A program made the position numbers and the translations under genes. Positions 9,597 to 18,423 of a DNA stretch of 64,000 nucleotides are shown one piece after another (the first letter of the stretch is position 1; each line of letters starts with the position of its first letter). Origin of the DNA: Planctomycetales bacterium (lineage in GTDB: Bacteria > Planctomycetota > Planctomycetia > Planctomycetales > Planctomycetaceae); the NCBI GenBank assembly GCA_028285345.1, contig JANQPT010000032.1:1-64000 (forward strand), written 5' to 3'. The notes below the pieces were generated by a model. That model saw only the letters and a list, made by a program, of their open reading frames with translations, did no database searches and was not told where the DNA came from.

Positions 9597-9714
9597 GACA
9601 AAACTCTCCTTTCACAAGCACATGAAATTTTGTGAGACGCAAGCACGATGGCTCCGCATGCTTAGACAAAACTTTAAACGACGCAATAACAGTTACTTCA
9701 TGTTGTTCAACTCT

Positions 9715-10899
9715 TTATTGTGGAGCTTGAACAATGCCGTTCCCAATGTCCTCGAATGACGCGCCCGCAATGAAATTGGCAGACGCGAGTGTTTTCGCAG
9801 CAAGGTTCTCGTTTGTGATGTTTCCCACGTCCTGCAGTTGTTGCTGTGCCCACATCGCAGCACAGCCTGCAACATGCGGCGTTGCCATACTTGTTCCACT
9901 GATCGTTCGAAGAGCGTCATTGCCACCGATCCACGCAGAAGTAACACTGACTCCTGGGCCACTAAGGTTACATTGGGTATTGGAAAAGCTCGCTACACTG
10001 AGGTTGCCAGCGGCGGTTTGTTGCAAAGCGCCAACAGAGATTAAGCCATCGCCAGCAGCTGGTGGGGCGACCGCAATCTCGTACCTCGGCCGTTCACTTT
10101 CGTTCCCAGATGCCGCGACGATGATCGCAGCCTGACTGAAAGCGTCGGACTGGGCCAGCAAGGTGGACAGGCTACCGAAAAGGTTGATGTTTGCACGGTA
10201 TTGCTCGAGTGCGATAGAAGTAGCAGGTTCAATCTCAAAGCCCAAGTTGTTCACTAGATGCTCAACAAAACCTGGAAAGTCAATTCCCAGCGACATGGAT
10301 ATAACGTTTGCCCCACGATCGTACGCCCACGTAATCGCATTCGCTAGATCTCCTGACGAACCACCGCCAGGACCCAACACCTTACCAATCAGTGCCCTGG
10401 TCACGCCCCGCGCCACGCCGATCCTCAATCCGTCGACATCACGGCCAAAGATCGTACCGGCACAATGAGTGCCATGGCCGTTTTCGTCGTCATCGCTTCC
10501 CTGTGTGAAGTTTCGTCGTTCAAGTGCGACGCCCTGAAATGCAACATGACTTGGGTTGATTCCAGTATCGAGCACCGAAACGACCACCCCTGATCCGTCA
10601 AATCGACTCGTGTCTGCGCGAATGGCTTCAACACCCCACGTGTTACCCATAGCCGCAGGCGTCGGTTCAGGATTGCCGACAGGTTCAATCAATTTGAGCG
10701 GCATAGGGTCCGCGATTGCCACGACTTCAGGATCGCGACTCATGTCCGCAGTTTCTGACGACGTTAAGTCAGCCTGCTGTAAATCCACTTCGACAATTGT
10801 CGGGAAAGACGCTTCCACCATCGCTGGGCCTGCTGTAGCCGAGCGACTGAATGCAAGTTTACGTCGAAGGACGATGCGTTTTTGGGCGTTGTTATGCAT
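9715..10899 (-). CDS. S8 subtilisin-family serine protease
   Basis: The 394-aa protein has the full subtilase triad: D111 in SVLDTGI, H142 in GHGTHCAGT and S337 in GTSMATPH, with the oxyanion Asn N266 in AASGN. Residues 1-85 form a short N-terminal extension that may act as a propeptide. No standard signal peptide is seen, so it either acts in the cytoplasm or leaves by another route. An unusual insert of about 50 residues (208-258) sits between the SMSLG strand and the AASGN strand. The gene follows an 83-aa gene and precedes a beta-domain gene, and lies opposite the sigma/kinase pair, suggesting controlled proteolysis. Endopeptidase activity is very likely; the target is unknown. Confidence 0.92.
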   Translation of the reverse strand: MHNNAQKRIVLRRKLAFSRSATAGPAMVEASFPTIVEVDLQQADLTSSETADMSRDPEVVAIADPMPLKLIEPVGNPEPTPAAMGNTWGVEAIRADTSRFDGSGVVVSVLDTGINPSHVAFQGVALERRNFTQGSDDDENGHGTHCAGTIFGRDVDGLRIGVARGVTRALIGKVLGPGGGSSGDLANAITWAYDRGANVISMSLGIDFPGFVEHLVNNLGFEIEPATSIALEQYRANINLFGSLSTLLAQSDAFSQAAIIVAASGNESERPRYEIAVAPPAAGDGLISVGALQQTAAGNLSVASFSNTQCNLSGPGVSVTSAWIGGNDALRTISGTSMATPHVAGCAAMWAQQQLQDVGNITNENLAAKTLASANFIAGASFEDIGNGIVQAPQ

Positions 10900-10953
10900 T
10901 TCCTTACTGCCATTTCATGAAAGGGGGACGACAAGGTGTCATCTGTACAAATT

Positions 10954-11205
10954 CTAGGGGCACAGTTGGTCCATAACGCTTATGAACACTTTGAGGGCTT
11001 CTCTCCACTTTGGAGGAATGAGTGGAAATGTGGATAGGGCAACAAGAATGGGCCGAACGGTGCGATAAATGCTACAAATTCTGGGCACTACGAGCTCTGG
11101 ATTCGCAGTGGCCATAGATGCAGTTACGTGCTTTTTTCCTCCTGGGGCAAATTCAGACAGATCAGCGCTCTCAATGTGTTCGTCAATGTCTTGGAAATTG
11201 GCCAT
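10954..11205 (-). CDS. Small hypothetical protein upstream of subtilisin
   Basis: An 83-aa protein with a good GGAGAA ribosome site 6-8 bases before the ATG. It begins MANFQDIDEHIESADLSEF and ends in a hydrophobic, Trp-containing helix and MDQLCP. It resembles small planctomycete proteins I cannot name. It is 54 bp upstream of the subtilisin in the same direction and divergent from the ECF sigma gene. It could be an inhibitor, a substrate or a regulator, but nothing in the sequence decides this. Confidence 0.65.
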   Translation of the reverse strand: MANFQDIDEHIESADLSEFAPGGKKHVTASMATANPELVVPRICSIYRTVRPILVALSTFPLIPPKWREALKVFISVMDQLCP

Positions 11206-11485
11206 GTTTGCGATTCTCCGTTCATTTCACTAGTAAGATTCGTTCCTTGGATGCACTTCCAAACGACCGAGATGTGTCACCTCATCAAGGAACCGCCAAG
11301 TGGAGCAAAAGATCCTCAAATTTTCGATCGGTTTCTGCGAGTTTCGACTTTCCCGCTCAGTCAGCAAGCAACTCGTCTCATTGGAGGATTCGACTTACAA
11401 CGCGAGCATTGGTAGCATGGGGCAAACAGGCAGCCTCGCCCTGGTTGTCGAAGAGAGCAAGGCATGTTGGTGGAGCATCTCCGTT

Positions 11486-12091
11486 ATGAGTGCAGAACAG
11501 CCAGATTCAGTTTCCGCATGGGTGACTCGCTTGCAGGGAGGCGACGCGGAGGCGGCACAGAAGCTCTGGGACCGTTACTTCGAGAAGTTGCTGGTTGTTG
11601 CTCAAGCGCGGATCAAAGATTGCCCACGCGCAATTCTAAACGCTGAAGACATCGCCGTTTCGGTCTTCGAGAGCCTTTGGCGCGGCGCACAACAAGGCCG
11701 ATTTCGAAAACTGAGCGACCGTGATGAGCTTTGGTGGTTATTGCTTGCTCTCACGCGACAGAAGGCGGCAAACCACATACGGCGGGAATCGGCGCAGAAA
11801 CGAGGAGGAGGAGCTGTCCCACTCTCCCTTACCGGCATGAGCGGGGCAAGAAATGGCTTTCACGATTTAATGTCCGATGATCCCACGCCGGAGTTTGCAT
11901 TGATTATGGAAGAGGAATATTCTCGGATTATGGGGCTGTTGCGCGATGACAGATTGCGGCAGATTGCGGTTCTTAAGTTGGAGGGGTATACAAATCAGGA
12001 AATCTGCCAGCAACTCGAAATCTCTCCTGCTACTGTCACCCGAAAGCTTGGATTGATCCGTTCCACTTGGGGGCGTGAGTTCGAGCCATGA
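11486..12091 (+). CDS. Planctomycete-type ECF sigma factor
   Basis: A 201-aa RNA polymerase sigma factor of the extracytoplasmic-function class. Region 2 is visible around LQGGDAEAAQKLWDRYF and AEDIAVSVFESLWRG, including the R-rich FRKLSDRDELWWLLL block. Region 4 is the helix-turn-helix VLKLEGYTNQEICQQLE with SPATVTRKL. The start at 11486 was chosen because it matches the family's usual start; the frame stays open 62 codons upstream. The stop overlaps the start of the kinase gene by 4 bases (ATGA), so kinase and sigma factor are coupled. In planctomycetes such sigma factors are often paired with kinases, which suggests phosphorylation-based control instead of a classical anti-sigma factor. 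Confidence 0.88.
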   Translation: MSAEQPDSVSAWVTRLQGGDAEAAQKLWDRYFEKLLVVAQARIKDCPRAILNAEDIAVSVFESLWRGAQQGRFRKLSDRDELWWLLLALTRQKAANHIRRESAQKRGGGAVPLSLTGMSGARNGFHDLMSDDPTPEFALIMEEEYSRIMGLLRDDRLRQIAVLKLEGYTNQEICQQLEISPATVTRKLGLIRSTWGREFEP

Positions 12092-14418
12092 AATCGTCGG
12101 ACATGCGCGCAAGCGACGATTCACTTTTCTTCGCAAATCAGATCGACGTCATCTGCGATGACTTCGAACTGTGTTGGAAGCGGGGTGAGCAGCCAGCGAT
12201 TGCCGATTACTTGCGCAGCACGGACTCATTGGTAAAATCAACTCTCTTGGTTGAGCTGGTGCGATTGGAGTTCTCTATTCGCGAACAGAGCGGCGACAGA
12301 CCGTTGTTAGACGAATATTTCTCGCAGTTTCCCGAGTATTCAGATAACATCAAGGTTGCACTAAGCGAGTATCAGCAGATTGATCGCAACGCAGGATTCG
12401 GGACAAGGGCTGGGAGTCATTACGGTCACTTCTGTCTATTGTCCCAGCTTGGACAAGGAGGTTTCGGGGCAGTTTGGCGGGCATACGATACGAACCTAAA
12501 TCGCTATGTGGCGGTAAAGGTCCCGAGGCCGGAGCGGATAGGACTGGACAAACTGAATCTCTTCCTGCGAGAGGCACAAGCAGCGGCTCGGCTCGTTCAC
12601 CCGAACATCGTCAGGGTTTACGAAGTTGGACAACAGGACAGGTTAGCATTCATCGTGTCCGAGCTTGTCGAGGGAGGGACTCTAGAAGAGTGGCTTTCAC
12701 AGAATTGCCCCTCAAATCAGCAGTCAGCAGAGATATGCTGCAAATTAGCGCGCGCTATCCATTATGCGCACGACCAGGGAATCGTCCATCGTGACGTTAA
12801 GCCAAGCAATGTTCTTATCGACTCCCTCAATGAACCCCGCTTGACGGACTTTGGGCTGGCAAAACATCTCACAGATCAAATGTTCTCCTCTCTTGTGGAT
12901 GAAGGACAATTGATTGGAACTCCAGCCTACATGAGTCCAGAGCAGGCATCTGCCGGAGGGGACATCGTTGATCAGCGCACTGACGTTTACTCCTTGGGAA
13001 TCTTGCTGTATCGCCTATTGACAGGGTCGGTACCATTTGCTGGCGAACCGGCAGTAGTAATCTACCAAGTGCAGACTCTAGAACCTGTGCCGCCAAGCAA
13101 GCTGACAAAGTCAATTGCGCCGGACTTAGAAACAATCTGTTTGAAAGCAATTGAGAAGCCGCTTAATCGGCGTTACCAAAACGCCGACGAGTTTGCCAAC
13201 GACCTGGAGCGATTCCTGCAAGGGAAACCAGTATTGGCAAGGCCAACCGGTTTTGTTGAGCGCGGCTGGCGACTGTGCCGCCGGAATGCAGTCATTTCCC
13301 TCACTGTGGTTTTCGCGGCATTAACGATTATTGCCGTGTTTTCCATTATCACATTTATGCCCTCTGGCTTGGATTCTCCTGAGATCACGCGTTCTGTGTT
13401 CCTGACAACGACACCGGCGGGTGCTGAAGTAGTCTTCGTGCCACTTGACCCAATAACTGGCGAACCCCTGCCCGATCGGCTTCTTCATGCTCCCGATAAG
13501 ACGCCAATACAACTCGATCTTACTCCGGGGAATTACCTAGTCGTGACGTATCTCAATGATGAAGAATTCCACGAAGTTTACCGTCTCGTACCAGGATCGC
13601 ACGCAGGCTTACCAGGTGCATATAAACACCGCAGTTGGTCTTTGCGTGAGGATGGTGTTGTGGAATTGCCGGCAATCACGATTCCGCCACCAACTATCAT
13701 CAATGGAATGGCCTATATCAATGGCAAAGAGGTGTTTGAAATCGGATCACAACACGATCCTTCGCTGCCGGCACATCGCCGGAGCGTACATTCTTATTAC
13801 TTGGACCCAACTGAAGTCACAGTGGAACAGTGGCAGATCGATACATTTGATCCAAACAACAGGTATGACCTACCCCGACAACACCGGCACAATCCTCTCC
13901 CAGAAAACTACGCCGTTTCCTACATCGATTACGATTGGGCCGTAAGCCGAGCAGAGGCAATGGGAAAACGTTTACCTGACGAAGTGGAATATGAGTACGC
14001 GGCAACGGCCATGGCAAATCACCGTTTTCCGTGGGGTGACACGGACGAGTACATTCACAAAGAGGATTTGACGATCGGTCCTGTGCGAGACCCCAACTTC
14101 GACCAACTCGGTACGGATCCACCAGTCTTCGGCCTTTGTTCGAACGTGGCCGAATGGACAAGCTCCGGATATACACTTTATCCAAAGCTTCAGAAAATGG
14201 GCATGAACTTAAATAGCGAAGCAATCAAAATGAGAATTGTAAGAGGCGGGACGGCAGAAACAATCGACGCACTTAACGTAACTATACCGAAGAACTTACC
14301 AGCTGTCAGGATTCCAATGAAGCGACTTAGCAGAAAGCCGGGTTTAGGTTTTCGGTGCGCCAGAAGCGCGAAACCGAGGCGCGAGGCCAAGCAATTTAGT
14401 ACAACAAAGCCCCAGTAA
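12088..14418 (+). CDS. Membrane Ser/Thr protein kinase with FGE-type C-terminal domain
   Basis: The 776-aa protein has a Hanks-type kinase domain: glycine loop GQGGFGAVW (122-130), ATP-binding K144 in VAVKV, catalytic HRDVKPSN with D236, and the metal-binding DFG with D254. A transmembrane helix lies at about 400-424. It is followed by a PEGA-like strand region and an FGE-sulfatase type domain (about 560-770) with EVTVEQW, GKRLPDEVEYEYAA, FPWGD, NVAEW and GLGFRCA. The first 100 residues are a helical planctomycete kinase leader. The kinase is inside and the FGE-type domain outside, which fits a sensor kinase. The FGE domain probably binds a ligand or peptide and is not a true formylglycine enzyme. 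It is translationally coupled to the ECF sigma gene. Confidence 0.9.
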   Translation: MKSSDMRASDDSLFFANQIDVICDDFELCWKRGEQPAIADYLRSTDSLVKSTLLVELVRLEFSIREQSGDRPLLDEYFSQFPEYSDNIKVALSEYQQIDRNAGFGTRAGSHYGHFCLLSQLGQGGFGAVWRAYDTNLNRYVAVKVPRPERIGLDKLNLFLREAQAAARLVHPNIVRVYEVGQQDRLAFIVSELVEGGTLEEWLSQNCPSNQQSAEICCKLARAIHYAHDQGIVHRDVKPSNVLIDSLNEPRLTDFGLAKHLTDQMFSSLVDEGQLIGTPAYMSPEQASAGGDIVDQRTDVYSLGILLYRLLTGSVPFAGEPAVVIYQVQTLEPVPPSKLTKSIAPDLETICLKAIEKPLNRRYQNADEFANDLERFLQGKPVLARPTGFVERGWRLCRRNAVISLTVVFAALTIIAVFSIITFMPSGLDSPEITRSVFLTTTPAGAEVVFVPLDPITGEPLPDRLLHAPDKTPIQLDLTPGNYLVVTYLNDEEFHEVYRLVPGSHAGLPGAYKHRSWSLREDGVVELPAITIPPPTIINGMAYINGKEVFEIGSQHDPSLPAHRRSVHSYYLDPTEVTVEQWQIDTFDPNNRYDLPRQHRHNPLPENYAVSYIDYDWAVSRAEAMGKRLPDEVEYEYAATAMANHRFPWGDTDEYIHKEDLTIGPVRDPNFDQLGTDPPVFGLCSNVAEWTSSGYTLYPKLQKMGMNLNSEAIKMRIVRGGTAETIDALNVTIPKNLPAVRIPMKRLSRKPGLGFRCARSAKPRREAKQFSTTKPQ

Positions 14419-14449
14419 CAGTGTCCGGTGAGCAGACCTGATAGTCAGG

Positions 14450-15193
14450 CTAATAGGTTGTTACGAGATAAGTCAACTCCCCGGCGTGCAGACGATACAT
14501 ATAGGGTTGTTTGGACGAGTCATAGCTCTCGACTTCTGCACCTTTTAGCGTGTATTGTGGATTACTGATACGGTTGATCTCTACTCCAGTGCCAAATACT
14601 CGGGCTGGGACATTCTCGGTGGATTTGTCACTATATGTAACTGTCCTCGCAGGGATCTTTATGAGGAATAATTTCGCATAACGGATATCAGAATCGGACA
14701 CAAAGAACTTGACATAAAGGCAGTCTAAAATTCTAGCATCGTTGTTCGGATTGTTGTCGCCATCGACATTATCGACAGTGGGCCTGAAATCCTCTGGCTT
14801 GGGGTTCGAGGCCAGTCTCTGTTGCCTTGGAACCCAGGATGCCATGGCCCGTGTTGTGTTTTTAATGAAGAGTGCCTGAGGAGAACGACTTAGTGTGCCA
14901 AATGCGGCACCAGTGTCGTGACATGGCTCACAGGGCGGACTGGAGGAGGGGCAAGAATACGGAGGAGAAGGGGTTATAGAACAGTCATCGTCCAAACTGA
15001 CGTACTGCGTCGTAACGCAATTCTTTGCGTAATAGGAACAGTAATCTCCGTAATCGGCGTATTTGAAGAGATGACAGACGCAATCCGGATTGAATTCTTC
15101 CTTGGGCTTTTCATCGTCTGCGTAGACTCGAGACACATGGTTCGAAGCAAATACGATGATTGCGATACTAAGATAGCAGCGATACTTGTTCAT
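14450..15193 (-). CDS. Secreted Cys-rich hypothetical protein
   Basis: A 247-aa protein with a signal peptide (MNKYRCYLSIAIIVFAS, cleavage near RVYA). The mature N-terminal part has many cysteines, including CVCH, a CSYYAKNC pair and a CEPCHDTG motif. CEPCH has the CxxCH form of a haem c site, so one haem may be attached; it sits in a Pro/Ser-rich loop. The C-terminal half looks beta-rich. The gene converges on the kinase gene with a 31-bp gap. Function unknown. Confidence 0.7.
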   Translation of the reverse strand: MNKYRCYLSIAIIVFASNHVSRVYADDEKPKEEFNPDCVCHLFKYADYGDYCSYYAKNCVTTQYVSLDDDCSITPSPPYSCPSSSPPCEPCHDTGAAFGTLSRSPQALFIKNTTRAMASWVPRQQRLASNPKPEDFRPTVDNVDGDNNPNNDARILDCLYVKFFVSDSDIRYAKLFLIKIPARTVTYSDKSTENVPARVFGTGVEINRISNPQYTLKGAEVESYDSSKQPYMYRLHAGELTYLVTTY

Positions 15194-15276
15194 TTCATCT
15201 CCATGTCTCGTGAGGTGTTGCGAACAGCATTCAGTTCGAATTGGAACGGCTTGAGTCCAAACACATTTTAGAAACT

Positions 15277-15771
15277 CTATTGGATAGTCGAAGGGGCTCT
15301 TTCTCCAATGGACAGTTCGTACTCGAAAGTATTTTGCCCAACTTGCACCGTGAATGTAACATCGCTCGTCGCGGGATTTTGGAGGCTGATCGGGATCTCG
15401 CGATCCCCGCCACCAAATCCCAAAGTCCCGTCGAGCATCGCATTCCCGACTTCTTCAGCTGAAGCGCTGTCAGTTTTTGGCGGCGCGATCGCAACCTGGT
15501 ATTCTCCAATGGGGAGCCCATTCGTGGTTGGTGATGTGATGCGAAACTGTCCGTGCTCGTCGGTCATACCAGTAGCCGCGACACCGTGTTCTGGCATGAG
15601 AAACGTTACGACAGAGCCTTGCGGGATCGGAATACCGTCCATAGTGATACGACCCTGAACAGTCCCGGTGGTTTGTTGGTTGGCGTCGCGACAACCTGGA
15701 GCCAGTGCCAAGAAGACGAGGACGGCGAAATGTGTGCACAAAGATATGAAACCATAACGCTGACCACACAT
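15277..15771 (-). CDS. Lipoprotein with carboxypeptidase-regulatory-like domain
   Basis: A 164-aa protein with a lipobox (LALAPGC) after a hydrophobic leader. The start at 15771 is favoured by a GGAGAA ribosome site; an upstream in-frame ATG at 15813 overlaps the prepilin gene. The mature part has the transthyretin-like beta-sandwich pattern common in planctomycete lipoproteins (VQGRITMDGIPIPQGSV, DEHGQFRI, GEYQVAI). This small-lipoprotein plus DUF1559-gene pair is typical of planctomycetes; its role is unknown. Confidence 0.85.
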   Translation of the reverse strand: MCGQRYGFISLCTHFAVLVFLALAPGCRDANQQTTGTVQGRITMDGIPIPQGSVVTFLMPEHGVAATGMTDEHGQFRITSPTTNGLPIGEYQVAIAPPKTDSASAEEVGNAMLDGTLGFGGGDREIPISLQNPATSDVTFTVQVGQNTFEYELSIGERAPSTIQ

Positions 15772-15809
15772 GCATCCGTTCTCCAACCGATGGCGACAGA
15801 GTTGTATTG

Positions 15810-16835
15810 TCAATATCCGTTTACGGTGTTGCCGTCGTCCCGAGTTGCCAGACGACGATAGGTTGTCATATCAATCGAATCGCTGATGAATTGGACTGAT
15901 CCATCCGTGAACAAACAGAATATGCCGCCATCGTGTGCAGACAAGAGCGGATTGTTTGCTCCATGATTCTCGTGAACACCTGGCAAATCATAGTTGTTTG
16001 TTCCGGGTGGGTATCTTACCGTTGTGAGGTTGTAGCACGGCGGGGGAGGGAAGATCGCACTGAACGGGTTGCGAAAAAATGGTGGAGTTCCGCTTGAATT
16101 TGTCCCCGTGAACCAACCGCTTGGATAGCCAGCTGTGATGTTAAATCGATTTCCCAACGAATCGACAGCGTCGGCTGAAATCTCACCGACGCATATTGTC
16201 GACGTGGTTCCATCGACGACGTCACGAATTCTTACAATGTTGTTGGGGATTAGCACACCGCCAGCAGCGATTAGGCCGCTGTTGAAATCGGTGATGCAAC
16301 ATGGATTGATTCGGGTTTCGGAGAAGCCCCCCTCGCTAGTCGCTCCTGAAATTCCGACATATGACGGCAATGAAATGCGAAACCCTCCCACATTTACGGA
16401 AGTATCAAGCGGGCTTGAGGGGCAATGCATTGCAGATACAATGACACCATTGGCAGCCTGGCCGTTTGTCGGACTTGTCACTGCCCATCCATTGTTTGGA
16501 GTCTCTGTATCAAACTTGTTGAAAAGCGAGGATTGCTCCAGATATGGCAATAGGCCTACCCACCAGGAAGGTCCAAATCCGGTCGGAGAAAACCCGGCAC
16601 CACTTGAGTGGGCGCACCCAATGGGGAACGTTCTATGGACGTCATGGTAGTTTTGTAGCGCGATGCCAATCTGCCGTAGGTTTGACCGACAATGAGTGCG
16701 GCGAGCCGCTTCTCGCGCCTGCTGAACTGCTGGCAAGAGCAGAGATACTAGGATCGCGATGATAACGATCGCAACCAGCAACTCTATTAGGGTGAATCCA
16801 TGAGTGGATCGCCGTGCCATCGTATCATTCGACAT
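15810..16835 (-). CDS. DUF1559 prepilin-like protein
   Basis: The 341-aa protein starts with a type IV prepilin/pseudopilin signal: GFTLIELLVAIVIIAILVSL, with the processing site before the Phe. The family's conserved follow-on is present (LLPAVQQAREAARRTHC, then RQIGIALQNYHDVH). The rest is the DUF1559 (SBP_bac_10) domain found almost only in Planctomycetes and relatives. It ends in the usual HDGGIFCLFTDGSVQF motif. A GGGAGTG ribosome site supports the 16835 start. It is probably processed by prepilin peptidase and displayed outside the inner membrane. Confidence 0.93.
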   Translation of the reverse strand: MSNDTMARRSTHGFTLIELLVAIVIIAILVSLLLPAVQQAREAARRTHCRSNLRQIGIALQNYHDVHRTFPIGCAHSSGAGFSPTGFGPSWWVGLLPYLEQSSLFNKFDTETPNNGWAVTSPTNGQAANGVIVSAMHCPSSPLDTSVNVGGFRISLPSYVGISGATSEGGFSETRINPCCITDFNSGLIAAGGVLIPNNIVRIRDVVDGTTSTICVGEISADAVDSLGNRFNITAGYPSGWFTGTNSSGTPPFFRNPFSAIFPPPPCYNLTTVRYPPGTNNYDLPGVHENHGANNPLLSAHDGGIFCLFTDGSVQFISDSIDMTTYRRLATRDDGNTVNGY

Positions 16836-17158
16836 GAGCACTCCCGCATACGTGTGGGTGCAGCCGTAGATTTGATTCGAGAGATACATAAGGCTAACAA
16901 GCGTTTACTTGGACTTCAACAAAATTCTTTTCAATGTGAAGAATGCGTGAACTCCCCAATCACTCGGAGCTCTAAACCTTGACGGTTGAGCTCGAAGAGT
17001 GAAGCGTAATGGTCACTAGAGGAAGACCGCAAAAATGACCATCGATCAGTCATTTCTGGCGCCGCTTTCTTCGTCAGGACATGATTTTCACAAAATCAGT
17101 ACGACTGTTGTGGCTCGTCCGCCGCGCAGATGGCCTGCTGTCGAAAAACTGATCCATG
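16836..17158. other. Gap between DUF1559 gene and IS3 element
   Basis: This AT-leaning stretch presumably holds the promoter of the DUF1559 operon on the minus strand. I see no clear hexamer pair, gene or repeat. Confidence 0.4.
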
Positions 17159-17196
17159 TGTTATGAAGGTTTCTGAGCCGATTTGGCAAGGAGACC

Positions 17197-17568
17197 TTGA
17201 CGATGACGACGAGACGACGGAAGCGGCATACTCCGGAGCAGATTGTGCGGAAGCTGCGTGATGCGGATGCGATACTCAATTGCGGGAAGGACGAAGCGGC
17301 GGTGCTTCGGCCGTCGGAAGTGAGCCAGTCGACGTACGAGCGTTGGCGGAAGCAGTACGGTGGGATGAAGGCGGCGGACGCGAAGCGGCTCAAGGAGCTG
17401 GAAGAAGAGAACCGCCGGCTCAAGGAGATCGTGGCGGATCAGACGCTGGACATCAAGATGCTGAAGCATCTCTCGGAGGGAAACTGGTACGCCCTTCCCG
17501 AAAGCGCGCGGCGGTGCAGCAGTTGCGGAAGGAGTTCGAAGTTTCGTAGCGTCGCGCGTGCCGCGTAG
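17197..17568 (+). CDS. IS3-family OrfA (transposase helix-turn-helix subunit)
   Basis: A 123-aa frame. The N-terminal 90 residues are a typical IS3 OrfA: RRRKRHTPEQIVRKLRDAD, a helix-turn-helix ending in YERWRKQYGG, and a leucine-zipper-like KRLKELEEENRRLKEIVADQ. In intact elements a -1 frameshift near the end of this frame makes the OrfAB transposase; here the OrfB frame is indeed -1 relative to OrfA. The last 30 residues are out-of-family and probably just readthrough in the wrong frame. Confidence 0.85.
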   Translation: MTMTTRRRKRHTPEQIVRKLRDADAILNCGKDEAAVLRPSEVSQSTYERWRKQYGGMKAADAKRLKELEEENRRLKEIVADQTLDIKMLKHLSEGNWYALPESARRCSSCGRSSKFRSVARAA

Positions 17569-18359
17569 TGGATCAGCCGCGAAGCACGTAGCGTTACGAA
17601 GCGCAGCCTCGCAATGACGAGGCACCTCTGGCCAAGCGGATGCTGCAGCTGGCGAAGGAGCGTCCCCGATTTGGTTATCGGCGGATCGCCTAGCTGCTTC
17701 GCGCTGCGGGTTGGCGGGCGAGCGACACGCGGGTCTATCGCCTGTGGCGTCGGGAAGGGCTGAAAGTGCCGCAGCAGAAACGGAAGAAACGGCGATTAGG
17801 CAGCAGTGAGAACGGCTGTCACCTTCGCAAAGCGGAATGCAAGGACCACGTCTGGTGTTGGGACTTCGTATTTGATCGGACGACTGGCGGAAGCCAACTG
17901 AAGTGGTTGTCGATCGTCGATGAGTATACGCGGGAGTGTTTGAAGTTGAAGGTGGACCGCAGCATCACCGGCGAAGATGTGATCGACAGGCTGGCGGAGT
18001 TGTTTGCGATGCGGGGCGTGCCGCGCTGCATCCGCAGCGACAACGGTTAGGAGTTTATTGCTGCGGCCGTTCGCCAATGGCTGCAGCACGTCGACGTGGA
18101 GACGTTATACATTGAGCCGGGTGCTCCGTGGGAGAACGGTTTCGCGGAGAGTTTTCACAGCCAGCTGCGTGACGAGTTTTTGGCAGTGGAGGAGTTTGAA
18201 AGTTTGCCAGCGGCCCGTCGGCTGACGGCGGTCTGGCGCGAGGATTACAACCATCATCGGCCGCACAGCAGTTTGGGATACCAGACGCCGGCGGCGTACG
18301 CGGCGAGCCTGACCTCAGCTCGCGCTCGACAAACGGGGCTCGCGGAAATCGTGGTGTAA
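17484..18359 (+). pseudogene. IS3-family OrfB integrase-core, four in-frame TAG stops
   Basis: The frame encodes a full-length OrfB with no frameshift: RAAVQQLRKEFEV, KERPRFGYRRIA, GLKVP, then the DDE core with CWDFVFD, SIVDEY, IRSDNG, EPGAPWENGFAESFHS and EDYNHHRPHSSLGYQTP. Stop codons interrupt it at 17547, 17589, 17691 and 18048, and all four are TAG. Three of them stand where relatives usually have Gln and would need one C-to-T change (CAG to TAG); the fourth follows SDNG. The DDE residues remain readable. It is best called a pseudogene. Confidence 0.85.
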
Positions 18360-18423
18360 AACAAGACGTACTCTACCTGACCCAACCTTCATAACGGGTG
18401 GTACAGAAATTCAAAGCTGGTCA
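18332..18423 (+). repeat. Copy B of IS3-type right-end sequence
   Basis: Direct repeat partner of 122-212. It spans the last codons of orfB, the right inverted repeat and 27 bases beyond. Together the copies bracket the 18-kb cargo region in the same orientation. Confidence 0.75.

Larger units (their letters stand above)
17159..18396 (+). mobile_element. IS3-family insertion sequence (IS407-like), decayed
   Basis: Inverted ends are visible: TGTTATGAAGGTT at 17159-17171 and AACCTTCATAACG at 18384-18396, matching at 12 of 13 positions as inverted repeats. The element is about 1.24 kb, normal for the family. It carries orfA and, in the -1 frame, orfB. Homology with the stray end at 122-212 extends past the right repeat to GGTGGTACAGAAAT, so the true ends may be about 14 bases further out. 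No target-site duplication could be recognised. OrfB is interrupted by four stop codons, so the element is probably immobile by itself. Confidence 0.85.

Noticed and set aside
9204-11205. Ribosomally made modified-peptide cluster with the 83-aa gene as precursor and tyrosinase or subtilisin as tailoring enzymes
   Set aside because: The 83-aa protein has no short core peptide or repeated Cys/Tyr pattern, and no peptide-modifying transporter or cyclase is nearby.
17547-18050. General reassignment of TAG to an amino acid
   Set aside because: Confident genes in the window, for example the VWA protein and the SDR, terminate in TAG at the family's normal end.
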